Shown here: one piece after another, positions 54,466 through 63,899 of the stretch
How the letters are laid out: every line of letters starts with the position of its first letter
Numbering within the stretch: position 1 is the stretch's first letter
Assembly: GCA_018806985.1 (NCBI GenBank)
Contig: JADANN010000319.1
Span: 434,001-498,000, forward strand
Reading direction: 5' to 3'
Length of the DNA stretch: 64,000 nucleotides
From: Angiostrongylus vasorum
Taxonomy: Eukaryota; Nematoda; Chromadorea; Rhabditida; Metastrongylidae
Translations under genes and position numbers: made by a program
The notes under the pieces: generated by a model
Database searches by the model: none
Told to the model about the DNA's origin: nothing
The model's input: only the letters and a program-made list of their open reading frames with translations

Positions 54466-55063
54466 TGAAGGAGCAGCAGTTTGGAAGAAAAAAACGGGCC
54501 TGATACATATACAGCAAACCATAAAAGCAATGAACAGTGTGGCTGAACGAAAAAAGTTCAAATAAAACTCACTAAAATGAAGATAAATGGAAAACAGGCA
54601 AGAAGACAAGAGAAAAATAAAACAGCAAAGAAAAATAAAAAAGTAGAAAAGTTTCTCGAAGTTCTTTCAAGATATGTCAAAAGGTGTTCAACATGGACTG
54701 CTCTTCTGCCGCCATCATATCCTCAAAAAGAGGGAACATTGAAACAGAAATGGAGTTCAGCATATACTCGTTAAATCCACATGGCCTTGACCCGCGTCCA
54801 GCAAACTAGGAAGTGCAAAACATTCCATCATGAGTAAAAAAATGAAGCGATAGAGAAAGGACATCGAAGGGAAAAAAGTCCGGAGAATGAGGATCTGGGA
54901 ACCAAGAAAACGTTCCCGCCGAAACTCTTTCGAACGACTGCAAGGGTAGGAGAAACACTGTCCCGTTCTACTGTATGTTGATTTGCACAGGATAACTGGT
55001 ACAGATTTTGGATCTACTCATGGGAGTTTGGAGTTGCTTCTTGTATTGATAATTACTGATAGT
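54466..55063. other. Unassigned, purine-rich
   Basis: A-rich stretch (54560-54660) giving a Lys-rich frame without support; nothing else recognised. Confidence 0.3.
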
Positions 55064-55285
55064 CTAATGGACAACAAGATCAATCGACTGGCGTAGCTCG
55101 TCGACGCATTGCACCACATAGTTGACCAGTGGTGAACAGGTGTGTTGACTGTCATGTCCAGCGCTGAGTGTTGGGATTCTGGAATTGTGAGTTACCCATT
55201 CTATGGTCCTGGTCGATCTTATGCTCACACGATTGCTCAGCCTGCTCATTTCATATGAATCAGCGCGACCCAATCCGAGCTTTAT
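55064..55285 (-). CDS. Candidate terminal exon, 73 residues
   Basis: A strong acceptor (TTTTTTTGCTCTACAG) opens a frame reading IKLGLGRADSYEMSRLSNRV, SIRSTRTIEWVTHNSRIPTL, SAGHDSQHTCSPLVNYVVQC and VDELRQSIDLVVH, then TAG. Codon use and composition are clearly protein-like. It is polar with Ser/Arg-rich first part, possibly a cytoplasmic tail. The family was not recognised. Upstream sequence is RTE relic, so the preceding exon lies farther right. Confidence 0.55.
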   Translation of the reverse strand: MKLGLGRADSYEMSRLSNRVSIRSTRTIEWVTHNSRIPTLSAGHDSQHTCSPLVNYVVQCVDELRQSIDLVVH

Positions 55286-55329
55286 CTGTAGAGCAAAAAA
55301 ACGCTGCTGAGAATCTAGTTATGCGAAGT

Positions 55330-55680
55330 GTTCTTGCAGTCGATTGAATTTACACCAGTTTCATCACCATTTCAAGTGGTAGACAACGTGCCAACGGCTC
55401 TTCTGCTGCAGTTGTCATTAAGACTCATTACGTATCGAGCCCATATTGCCTTCGACAGTTTAGTCTGCAGAAGGGCGCCTCTGACCTTTGATCGCTGATG
55501 TAAGTTGGTAGAAACATCGGATCCTCTCTCCTACTGGCTTGATACGAGATACTAGCATCATCCTTCCGAGTGCTTGCTCGATAGCACTGAGTGATCTTGC
55601 ATCCTTCCTACGTTTTTCAATTATGCGTTCAGATTTCAAGGCGCAAATCAGGAATGTTGTAGGACCACTCACTTCCTTCT
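55330..55680 (-). mobile_element. RTE family 1, C-terminal fragment
   Basis: The minus frame reads KDARSLSAIEQALGRMMLVS then RIKPVGERIR, parallel to the RTE block (ENA.SVIERA.ERVMLGVSR.TQV..GIR). Decayed sequence follows. Confidence 0.65.
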
Positions 55681-55771
55681 TCTTTGTTAATAACTGAGGT
55701 CTGCTCTTTTATTCGCCGTCAATGGTTAAGTTTTAATAATGACTGTCATTCCATGCATTCTTTAATTCCAG

Positions 55772-55893
55772 GATCGAGCTCACTGCAGTCTGAAGTAGAC
55801 TTTGTATGCCTTATGTTACGCCTTTTTGTTGTTGAGGTTGAGTTAAAATGGACTTTCCATGGAAAAGAAAAAAGAATCTGTAAAGGCCGTTGA
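55772..55893 (+). CDS. Candidate terminal exon
   Basis: Acceptor TTTAATTCCAG, then SSSLQSEVDFVCLMLRLFVV, EVELKWTFHGKEKRICKGR and TGA. Protein-like, no family. A SINE-B pair follows. Confidence 0.3.
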
Positions 55894-55934
55894 CAGTATG
55901 CAACATTACGGTTCTCCATGACTTTTTCTTAACA

Positions 55935-56450
55935 TCCTCTGGATATAACTTCAATGACGCTAGGATATTTGCAAAACTCCGGACCACAGGTGTCTGCGGT
56001 AGGGAACGAACGCGCTATTTTCCTTTCCGGGGAGTAACGCGTTCACCATCACACCATGCGGGTCCTTCGTTTCGCCTGTCTCTCAGCTAGTTCTATCGAT
56101 CTTTTTCCACCAGCAATCACCCGTCAGCAGGATTGATCCGGGGGCTCAAATCGGCTACGAACCCAGTTAAGCTGAGGCTGCGGTTATAATCACATTTTTA
56201 ATTTATTATTTACTGCCGACTCTTTTTAATGGTAGTAAAAAGATCGATAGAACTAGCTGAGAGACAAGCGAAACGAATTAGCCGCATGGTGTGGTGGTGA
56301 ACGCGTTATTCCCCGGAAAGGATAATACAGCGTTCGTTTCCTCACAGCAGACACCTGCGGTCCGGAACCTTGCAAATATCTCAGCATCATTGAAGTTATA
56401 TTTCGCAATATACGCTGCCATTAAAAGAGTACGCAGTACATAATAAGTTG
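55935..56450. repeat. SINE-B pair, nearly abutting
   Basis: 55935-56225 is SINE-B minus and 56229-56450 SINE-B plus; only a few bases separate them. The junction lies at TTTAATGGTAGTAAAAAGAT. Together they form an inverted repeat of about 200 bp per arm. Confidence 0.85.
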
Positions 56451-56795
56451 GGACCCTCTGGACACTTATGATGTTCTGCGGATTCTCATGGCCCATCCCC
56501 ATTGCAGCGTGGCTACTCACTAGCGAGCATTCGAAATGTCCATATTCTCCTGTCACTTCTAGTTGTGAGAATTCTAAGATTCGTCTAATTTACTCTTGCT
56601 TCATTAGTTAATCTGCCAGTTACTGTATAGAAAACTGTTTTTCTCTAGCTTTTTTCTATTTTGGCACTATTTCATTGATTTGCTGTCGATTCCACTATGG
56701 ACTTGCAGCATTTCAATCGTGTAAAGGGAGCCACTATTTTTAAAAAGCTGGCAAACAACCACTATGTGATAGAAACTGCCAAAAAAATTGCTTGC

Positions 56796-57085
56796 AACCA
56801 CAACGATGCTGAGATATTTGCCAAACTCCGGACCACCGGTGTCTGCGGTGAGGAACGAAGGCGCTATTACTCTTTCTGGGGACTAACGCGTTCACTACCA
56901 CACCATGCGGGTCCTTCGTATCGCCTGTCTGTCTTAAAATTTATGAAACAACCACAACGATGCTGAGATATTTGCAAAGCTCCCGACCACCGGTGTCTGC
57001 GGTGAGGAACGAAGGGGCTACACCACACCATGCGGGTCCTTCGTTTCGCCTGTCGATCAGCCAGTTCTATCGATCACTGCCATCA
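56796..57085 (-). repeat. SINE-B heads in tandem
   Basis: Two direct copies start AACCACAACGATGCTGAG at 56796 and 56950 (period 154). The second has lost about 40 bp around the B box. This looks like a local duplication followed by deletion. Confidence 0.8.
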
Positions 57086-57265
57086 GAATGAAAAGTGAAC
57101 ATATCTTAAAATTGTTTACGTTTTCAAAACAGGACGGTTTTTAACACAATGGGAGTATTGTCCTTTTCCTGTTTTCTGATGTTTTCAATTTGTGTGTGTC
57201 GTTGTTTTAGAAATATACGTTCTACTTGTTACTTGCCTATTACTCTTAATAGAGTGGTGTTACAG

Positions 57266-57365
57266 GTAGCGTTCAAAACAAGGACAAGGACAAAAATTGG
57301 GAGAACCATCTCCAGTTTCCTCATCACACGGAATGCCTTTCGCTGCGTTCGGAAATCGACATCAG
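57266..57365 (+). CDS. Candidate internal exon
   Basis: Acceptor GTGGTGTTACAG and donor CAG|GTATGT flank 100 nt reading SVQNKDKDKNWENHLQFPHH then TECLSLRSEIDI. A second frame (VAFKTRTRTKIGRTISSFL) is also open. No family. Confidence 0.4.
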
Positions 57366-57717
57366 GTATGTTCACGCTTTGTTAATACAACTTCCTTGTT
57401 TTTTTATTAAACATCCATGTCATTTATGATGAGGCCTTACCTCTTTCGACACTAATTCCATTGATCGGAGAAATCAACCTTCTCTGCCTTGAATACTTAC
57501 ACTTCCCTTGTAATCCTAACTAGCTTTCTTGCGAATAAGTAGTTCTATTTAGAAAGCAAATAAAATTTTATTCTAGATTGTGTTATTCATCTATGCGCTG
57601 AAGACAACTTTTGTGGTGTAAATAACGATAACCTATTATATTTTGCTTCTATTTTGATCTCAAGCTATTCTGCAGAGAATATCCGTCACCCTTTATAACC
57701 TGACCTCTCAAAGGTTT

Positions 57718-58060
57718 ACCGCCTCATCGTGGCTGGGAGGTGTTCCTGGGTGTCGGGCTGTGATGTACAGCAGGGGGGATTCATCCACCTGGCAAGGTCT
57801 CTCAAGCTGAGAAGGAGTCCAGCGCCAATACCAGGATCCACCACTGCTCTGGTATCAAAGTCGCATGATGGCAAATCCTCTGACCCACAAGGGCTGCGAC
57901 CGTCTGTGGTGATGAAGACGTGGGACAGACTTTGGCCAGGTCGACCTCGGGATTCCAAGGAACACAACAGCTCTGACCAGCAAATCTCAGATGAAATAGA
58001 GATTATGCTGGGACCCACACAACCACAACCAGTGAGGACGGGCCATTCAAGTATTAGGTT
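57718..58060 (-). repeat. Repeat C, with small deletions
   Basis: Head ACCGCCTCATCGTGGCTGGG; lacks the AAGCCTAGCTAGGAGTAAAC block. The tail end reads AAGTATTAGGTTAGTCAAG. Confidence 0.9.
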
Positions 58061-58327
58061 AGTCAAGTTATGCCCTAAAATTCGTCACCTAATGTTTGCA
58101 AGCAGTTCTCGTAGCCTTCGTACACTACCGTAGCGTTTTCTTTGGAAATTAAAAAGCTTTCTCTCTTCTGTTGCAACTTGGCTTCAATCTATGCAACGCT
58201 TAAACTATGTTGATGGTGCATTTCATTTCCGACCATAGAAATTGGAGTGATACTCTCGTTCATTATTTGATGTTTTAAGTACTCATACATCGTTAAACGC
58301 GAACCGATTGGAAAGCTGTTGTTCCAG

Positions 58328-58384
58328 GATTTTTATGAGTCGTCGAGTCAAGAATTCTTTCAAAAGTGTGTTTTCTCAATCAGG
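58328..58384 (+). CDS. Candidate 57-nt internal exon
   Basis: Acceptor GCTGTTGTTCCAG and donor AGG|GTAAGC flank DFYESSSQEFFQKCVFSIR in phase 0; a second open frame would fit the phase of the exon at 57266. Splice sites are good, identity unknown. Confidence 0.4.
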
Positions 58385-58649
58385 GTAAGCATCTATAAAT
58401 CTTGTCATTGTGCTGCACTTGTAGTTCCAAGACTGCTTTCACGTTATGCAGCATTTTGAAGACCAAGTTTCGCTCCACGTTTCTCTGCTATTGCTTTGCT
58501 CTTATATTATTTTTGTTACTAGCTGAGATTATTTAAATAAAAATTAGAAGGAATTCGGGCAATTCTTTACATTGTTTTCCATTGTCTTCCCATTGCCTTC
58601 GTTTAGAGCGAAACCGCATAGCAGTCCATACGAGATTGATTTCAAAAAG

Positions 58650-58845
58650 TCGACGTTCCGGTTCGATACCAGGATGGTGGTGGGCCCTGGTATTGATTTA
58701 CTCTTAGCTGGGTTTCCTGATAGAAACGCCGGACTCCTTCCCTCAGCTTGGAAGACCCTGCCAGAAGAGATGAATCCCACCGCTGCACATCGCAGCCCGA
58801 CACCCAAGAACACCTCCCAACGATGATGACGCGGTGAACTGTTGG
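58650..58845 (+). repeat. Repeat C, half element
   Basis: Starts TTCGATACCAGGATGGTGGT and runs to the head end (GATGACGCGGTGAACTG). The tail half is missing, as in the copy at 44688. Confidence 0.85.
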
Positions 58846-59239
58846 AGGTAAACTTTACTTTATCACTTTAAACAAACGAGAGGTACACGTATTATTAAGT
58901 TATAGTGGAGGTATGGTAGTTCAGAAAATCTGCTTTGTCCATTGTTAAAAGTAGCATTTTAACGTAGATGAATTCGAAACAAGTTCCTTGAAACTGCTAA
59001 TTTACAATAGCAAAAGTGCCGTTTGATTTTGTAGTGTTAACGTAATTATTTCATAGTACAAAATTAGTCATCAGTTTCCGAATTACATAATAGATGAAGA
59101 CTCAACGTCAAGTCTTAAACACAGATTGAATTTGGGTTCATTTTTTTGCAGAGGCTGATAACTTTAGTGATGGTTCATCAATATCATTATAACCTCCTAG
59201 TGTCTAGATTTACGTTTAGCTATTAATTTTTTCCCCAAC
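58846..59239. other. Unassigned
   Basis: AT-rich, no coding or repeat signal recognised. Confidence 0.3.
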
Positions 59240-59625
59240 GGTTTCCCGCCTCATCGTGGCTGGGAGGTGTTCCTGGGTGTCGGACTGCGATGTACAGCGG
59301 GGATTCGTCCCAACGGCAGAGTCTCCCCAAGCTGAGAAGGAGTCCCGTGTTTCCATCAGGAAGCCTAGCTAGGGAGTAAACCAATACTAGGATCCACCAC
59401 CGTCCTGGTATCAAAGTCGCATGGTGGCAAATCTCCCTCTGATCCACAAGGGCTGCGACTGCCTGTCGTGGTGGCGACATGGGGCAGACTTTGGCCTAGC
59501 TGTCCTCGGGATTCCAGGAACCACAGTGGCTTAAGCAGCAAATCTCCGAAAAAATGGTGATTATGCTGGGGCCTGCGCAACTAGTGAGGACGAACCGTTC
59601 AAGTATCAAATTCAAGTAAGTAGGT
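59240..59625 (-). repeat. Repeat C, full copy
   Basis: Closest to the copy at 53042; sense ends AATTCAAGTAAGTAGG. Confidence 0.9.
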
Positions 59626-59903
59626 TCTTCCCTACTATTCTTAAATTAGGTTATGAATGCTTCATTAGTAAAGTTTTGTTTGGACTGATCTGTCTAGCTG
59701 CTAACTTCTCAGTGCTATTATTAATGAGCTAGTGCTATTATTAATGGACTAGAAATTTGGTGTTATTAAAAAGTTTTTGTTGTCACGTCGTAGTTCCTGC
59801 TCTTACACAGCTGAAGCAGATTTTCACGTAAGACTCAAACTCAAAGCCAGAAAAAAGTTCTAAAAAATTTAATGCTTTTGTTTACCGACAAACTTTCACG
59901 AAG

Positions 59904-59991
59904 TTGTTAAGAAGACTCCAAGTCGTTCGCCAGGTTCTGGCATTTCAACATGCCGAATACCAAGAGATCAATTGGAAAATGGATTATTTAG
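59904..59991 (+). CDS. Candidate exon
   Basis: Open to a donor (TTTAG|GTATGG) and reading EVVKKTPSRSPGSGISTCRI then PRDQLENGLF, a Ser/Pro-rich protein-like stretch. The acceptor is uncertain. It may belong with the exons at 57266 and 58328. Confidence 0.35.
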
Positions 59992-60004
59992 GTATGGCAA
60001 TGAT

Positions 60005-60240
60005 ATTTATTTAAATTGCTGAGCTCACACATGGTTGATAAATAAATTTATTCCAGCTAACATCTCGGTGTCTTCGTCTTTATCAGAGTCGATGGTCGGA
60101 GTCGATGGTACACAGTTGCTCATCTTCTTGCTGTGGCGTCTTCGTTGTTGTACCAAGATCGATCCTCTTCAGTGGAACACCGCATGATTGAGGCATGCTC
60201 ACCCAGCCGTGCTCTTTTATGAAAATTGTTGGTAGTGGTA
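60005..60240 (-). mobile_element. PLE-derived arm, GACG type
   Basis: Antisense core at 60055-60086 (complement of CTGATAAAGACGAAGACACC) and the arm block TCTTCAGTGGAACACCGCAT. The second arm is missing; a SINE-D follows. Confidence 0.65.
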
Positions 60241-60244
60241 CTTA

Positions 60245-60605
60245 AATGGGCGGATAGCACAGTGGTAGTGATGCCGAACATCACGAGGACTGTGCTAGTT
60301 CGATTCCGTTTCCGAGCCCACCAAGCTCCTCATTCCTCCACGGGTTGCGAAATTGGTACTTGACTTGGCCGGTAAAAATTCATTTCTGCAGTCCAGTTGA
60401 GAAAGGTCTAGCCCAGCTATATCAGGACTTCAGTGAGTATTGACTGCACAAGCATTCTACGATCTTCAGGATGAAATGAAATTCCTCAAACATCGACCGA
60501 ACCCACGTGTAGAAATTGGAACATCTCCACGGATCACGGATACGAAGAAACGAAAGTGAGAAATCCTGGGATCCGCACAGTAGGTGTGAAGACTGGTCAT
60601 ATAAA
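60245..60605 (+). repeat. SINE-D copy
   Basis: Head GGCGGATAGCACAGTGGTAG with GTGCTAGTTCGATTCCG; middle GAAATTGGTACTTGACTTGG; body CACGGATACGAAGAAACGAA and TGGGATCCGCACAGTAG. Confidence 0.7.
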
Positions 60606-60885
60606 AAAAATTTGTAATGGCATCGAACTATTAAAAAATACAAAAGCAGCTAAGCGCTCATGGCTACCGAAAAATCGCCAAAGTTTTTCATTTCACTTTG
60701 CATAAATTCTTACTTGCTAATAGATGAAGCGATGTATAGGAAGTAAAGTCCTATCATAGTCTTAACAAGAGAACCAAAATCTGAAGCTTCACTTAAATTC
60801 GCACGTCAGGAACTCATTGGTGGTTATAAGTTAACGTATTGCAGTGGTGTATGTTGTCTCTGAATGAGTCCTTTTCTCTTTCACC

Positions 60886-61240
60886 AATCGTGAGGTTTTT
60901 ATACAGCATACATTTACTTCCTTACAGAAACACATACAACACAACAATAGCCGACATTTCAGCAGTACTGACTTCTTCAGAGCCGCTTCTTACGTGCCAG
61001 TCGTGCCAGTCGAGTGGCAGCCGTCAACCACATGCAGCTCTGAGCAGTGGTTCTTACTCAGTGGAGGTCACGTAAAAAATGACCCTGAAGAGGGGGATAC
61101 TGCCGAAACGTCAGCCACTGTTGTGTTGCATGTGTGTCTTTGTATGGGAGTAAACATATGCTGTATAAAAACCTCGCGATTGCTGAAAAGAAAATGACGC
61201 ATTCATAATCCAATGCCGAGATTAATAGAAAGTCGATCCT
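60886..61240. mobile_element. PLE-derived hairpin, third core type
   Basis: Arms of about 105 bp (TTTTTATACAGCATACATTT and complement near 61155) enclose an antisense core at 60949-60980 and a sense core at 61085-61115 (CTGAAGAGGGGGATACTGCC then GAAACGTCAGC). The shared stem-loop TGCCGAGATTAATAGAAAG lies at 61213-61232. The stem II sequence differs from the GGCG and GACG types. Confidence 0.75.
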
Positions 61241-61587
61241 CGGAACTATCTTGTTTATCAACTTCGAGTAATCTTATCAAAGGAAAAAAATACATGTTGA
61301 TTAGTAACAAGGAGGTTAAAGGAAAGTCGGATTTGAAATATTCCTATTGCTCTTTGCTATTTAATAATGATACCGACTTCTGCAGGATCGATTGTCCAAG
61401 AAAAACAAGTTACTCTCACCGGACGATCACAACTATCGACTACCAGCATCCTGCACAAAAGGGCATCACCGAGTGAGTGTGCCTCATTCGAGAGATGATC
61501 CGCTGAGGAAGACACGTCTCGATACGAGATCAAGACGCCACATCGAGACGAAGAAGAACCGTGGACTGCCGATTCGGATCGTCGACC

Positions 61588-61616
61588 CTGATGGAGACGA
61601 AGACGTCGAAACGTTA
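61588..61616 (+). ncRNA. Hammerhead-like core, GACG type
   Basis: CTGATGG...GACG-AAGA-CGTC-GAAAC-GTTA. The strand order CTGA, hairpin II, GAAA, NUH is that of a type I hammerhead with almost no stem III. This copy has an extra G after CTGATG. Activity is an inference. Confidence 0.45.
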
Positions 61617-61902
61617 AAGGATAAAGGGTAAAGCTCTCGGCGTTGACCAATCCTTGAGGGATGCGCCGTGCATTCGACTTCATTAAGTATCGTTGGAGGT
61701 GATTGAATGCATATCTGGCCTTTACAATGGCTCGCGGTGGCCTACCAATGTATCGCGCCAGTGCTGCTATCCTCCCAAGGAAGTCTGGTACCAATTTGCC
61801 GAACCCAGAGGGGATGGAAGGCTTGATGAGCCAGGGGCGCTGCTGAGATCGATTCCACGTGTTTCGCAGTGGCGCCTCCAACCACTGCGTCACACGCGCC
61901 TT
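61617..61902 (-). repeat. SINE-A inserted in a ribozyme-like core
   Basis: A well-preserved copy flanked by CGTCGAAACGTTA at 61604-61616 and 61903-61915, a perfect 13-bp target duplication. The 5' (head) end is at the right and the TTATCC-type end at the left. Confidence 0.9.
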
Positions 61903-62034
61903 CGTCGAAACGTTAGCAGAATAAAAATTGTTTGTCAACCTCGTGTAAGCTTATCAAAGAATGAAAACGTGTTGATTAGTAATACCTAGGTTAAAGGAAA
62001 GCTAGTTTTCACGAAAGGTTATTCTCCGATTCGA

Positions 62035-62150
62035 AGCCAATCTGAGGCACCGAGTTTTGCTCATATCTCAGCATCATTCTGATCTTATTTCGCGTAGTAC
62101 CCTCCTTTGAAAAAAACAGTAGCCAGCAAATAAAAGTAGAAACATTGTGC
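62035..62150 (+). repeat. SINE-B 3' fragment
   Basis: GAGTTTTGCTCATATCTCAG through GCCAGCAAATAAAAGTAG. Confidence 0.65.
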
Positions 62151-62157
62151 CTAACCA

Positions 62158-62451
62158 GAATGTCTCGCAGTCGCATATTCTTCCAAGAATTTCAGAGTAG
62201 GAATAGCTGGTAACTTGGCAGCTAGTGCGTGGAGATCTGTGCTACTTGAGGCGCTGCTCTTCATAACTTCTCTCATTTTAAAGACTTGGAAAGATGGCTT
62301 CTCTACCTGTTAAGAGATCAGGAGCTTCTTGCTGTTTGCATCAACTTGTCTGCAGGCACTTTCTATTAACGAGATGTTCGGTAGAGGGTGGTCTACTGCT
62401 GCGTCATGGTTGTCCAGTGCTGTCTGGAACTTGCTCATTTCCAACTCAATG
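62158..62451 (-). pseudogene. Gag-like coding fragment, one stop
   Basis: About 98 codons read IELEMSKFQTALDNHDAAVD, LPNISLIESACRQVDANSKK then LLIS and a TAA. They continue in frame with EKPSFQVFKMREVMKSSASS, TDLHALAAKLPAIPTLKFLE and ATARHSG, then a stop. A helical first part followed by a KLPAIPTLKF-type hinge recalls the DUF1759/gag region of BEL/Pao LTR retrotransposons, but this is a weak resemblance. An unknown host gene is the alternative. Confidence 0.4.
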
Positions 62452-62454
62452 TCG

Positions 62455-62960
62455 AATTATAACTTCTATGATGCTGAGTTATTTGCAAAACTCGGACCGC
62501 AGGTGTGTTCGGTGGGGAACGAACGCGTTATTGTTCTTTCAGGGGGAGGGTTACCGCGTTCACCACAACACCATGCGGGTCCTTCGTTTCGTCTGTCTCT
62601 CAGCTAAACGGTAGTAAATAAAACGATTGTGAATTGTGATAATAACTGAAAAGCCTCGGCTTAACTGGGTTCATTGTCGATTTGGGCTCCCCAGATCAAT
62701 CCCGCTGACGGGTGATTGCTGACGGCAGAGATCGATAGAACTAGCTGAGAGACCGGAGAAACGAAGGACCCGCATGGTGTTGTGGTGAACGCATTACTCC
62801 GCGGAAAGGACAATAGCGCGTTCGTTCCCCACCGCAAGCACTTGCGGTCCGGAGTTTGCAAATATCTCAGCACCATTGAAGTTATGTTTCGCAATATACT
62901 TTGCCACTAAAAAGTGTAGGCAGTAAATAAGACGGTTAAGATTGTGATTAAAACAATAAA
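62455..62960. repeat. SINE-B pair, abutting
   Basis: 62455-62608 is a minus-strand head half (TTTGCAAAACTCGGACCGC to TCTCTCAGCT) fused directly to a plus-strand full copy 62610-62960. Confidence 0.85.
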
Positions 62961-63211
62961 ATCGGACATATTATATGCACCAACTTAACAACACCAGTAT
63001 ATGAACATAAGCAAAGAGTACACTATGCATAACTCATGTAAGTATGCACTGATTAAAAAAGACCTCCATCCTTTTTAAGGAGGGTGTGACAATATGGTAA
63101 AAAAACATGGATTTTTAAATTAGCAGTTCGGTGGTTCCTGTTCGCCAGCACGACATATTCAGGGGCAAGGAAATCATTTAGGAAGTGAAAATCACTTGCA
63201 CCATGTCTTAT
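62961..63211. other. Unassigned
   Basis: Contains a small hairpin (CCTCCATCCTTTTTAAGGAG) at 63063; nothing else. Confidence 0.3.
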
Positions 63212-63545
63212 TTACTTACTTGGTACTTGATACTTGAACGGACCGTCCTCAATATTTGTGCGGACCCAAGCATAATCACCATTTTTCGAAGATTTGTTGG
63301 GTAAGCCATTGTTGTTCCCTGGAATCCCGAGGTCAGCTAGGCCAAAGTCTGCCCCAGTTCGTCACCACGGCAGGCAATCGCAGCCCTTGTGGATCAGTGG
63401 GATATTTGCCACCATGCGACTTTGATACCAGGACGGTAGTTGATCCTAGTATTGGTTTACTCCTAGCTAGAGCTTCCTGATGGAAATGCCAGACTTCTTC
63501 TCAGCTTGGGAGACCCTGCTGGGGTGACGAATCCCCCCCTACCAG
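63212..63545 (+). repeat. Repeat C, head end truncated
   Basis: Starts ATTTACTTACTTGGTACTTG (tail, antisense) and stops at GACGAATCCCCCCC, short of the head. Confidence 0.9.
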
Positions 63546-63614
63546 ACCTCAATATCTGTGGGTACTACTGTGTCAACGAGATTTGTAAAAAACTTGGAAA
63601 CTGCTTCACATTAT

Positions 63615-63895
63615 GTGTGAAACAACCACTATGGGCTTGACATGTTTGCAAAACTCCGGACCACAGGTATCTGTGGTGGTGATCCGAACGCGTTATTACC
63701 CTTTTCCGGGGGCTATTTCCTTCGTCACCACACCATGTGGGTCTTTCCTTCCGTCTGTCTCTCAACTGGTTCTATCGATCAGTGCCATCAGCAGTCACTC
63801 GTCAACGGGATTGATCTGGAGAGCCCAAGTCGGCAATGAACCCAGTTAAGCTAAGGCTTTAGTCGGAGTTTTGCAAATATCTCAGCATCATTGTG
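63615..63895. repeat. SINE-B, with reversed 3' scrap
   Basis: 63615-63865 is a full minus copy. 63866-63895 (AGTTTTGCAAATATCTCAGC) is the 3' part of a plus copy, giving a fifth opposed arrangement. Confidence 0.8.
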
Positions 63896-63899
63896 GTTC

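Larger units (their letters stand above)
61283..62005 (+). mobile_element. PLE-derived element, GACG type, split by SINE-A
   Basis: The sense core at 61588-61616 reads CTGATGGAGACGAAGACGTC then GAAACGTTA. SINE-A then interrupts, and the element resumes with CGTCGAAACGTTAGCAGAAT (61903). The element ends near AAAACGTGTTGATTAGTAAT and AGGTTAAAGGAAAGCTAG. A copy of the same end stands at 61290-61330. Confidence 0.75.

Noticed and set aside
54109..54468. 119-codon plus-strand frame
   Set aside because: It belongs to repeat C and recurs in other copies; reported as a property of the repeat rather than as a gene.
61357..61938. 193-codon minus-strand open frame, the longest in the window
   Set aside because: It runs through SINE-A and both halves of the split PLE hairpin; no independent coding signal.
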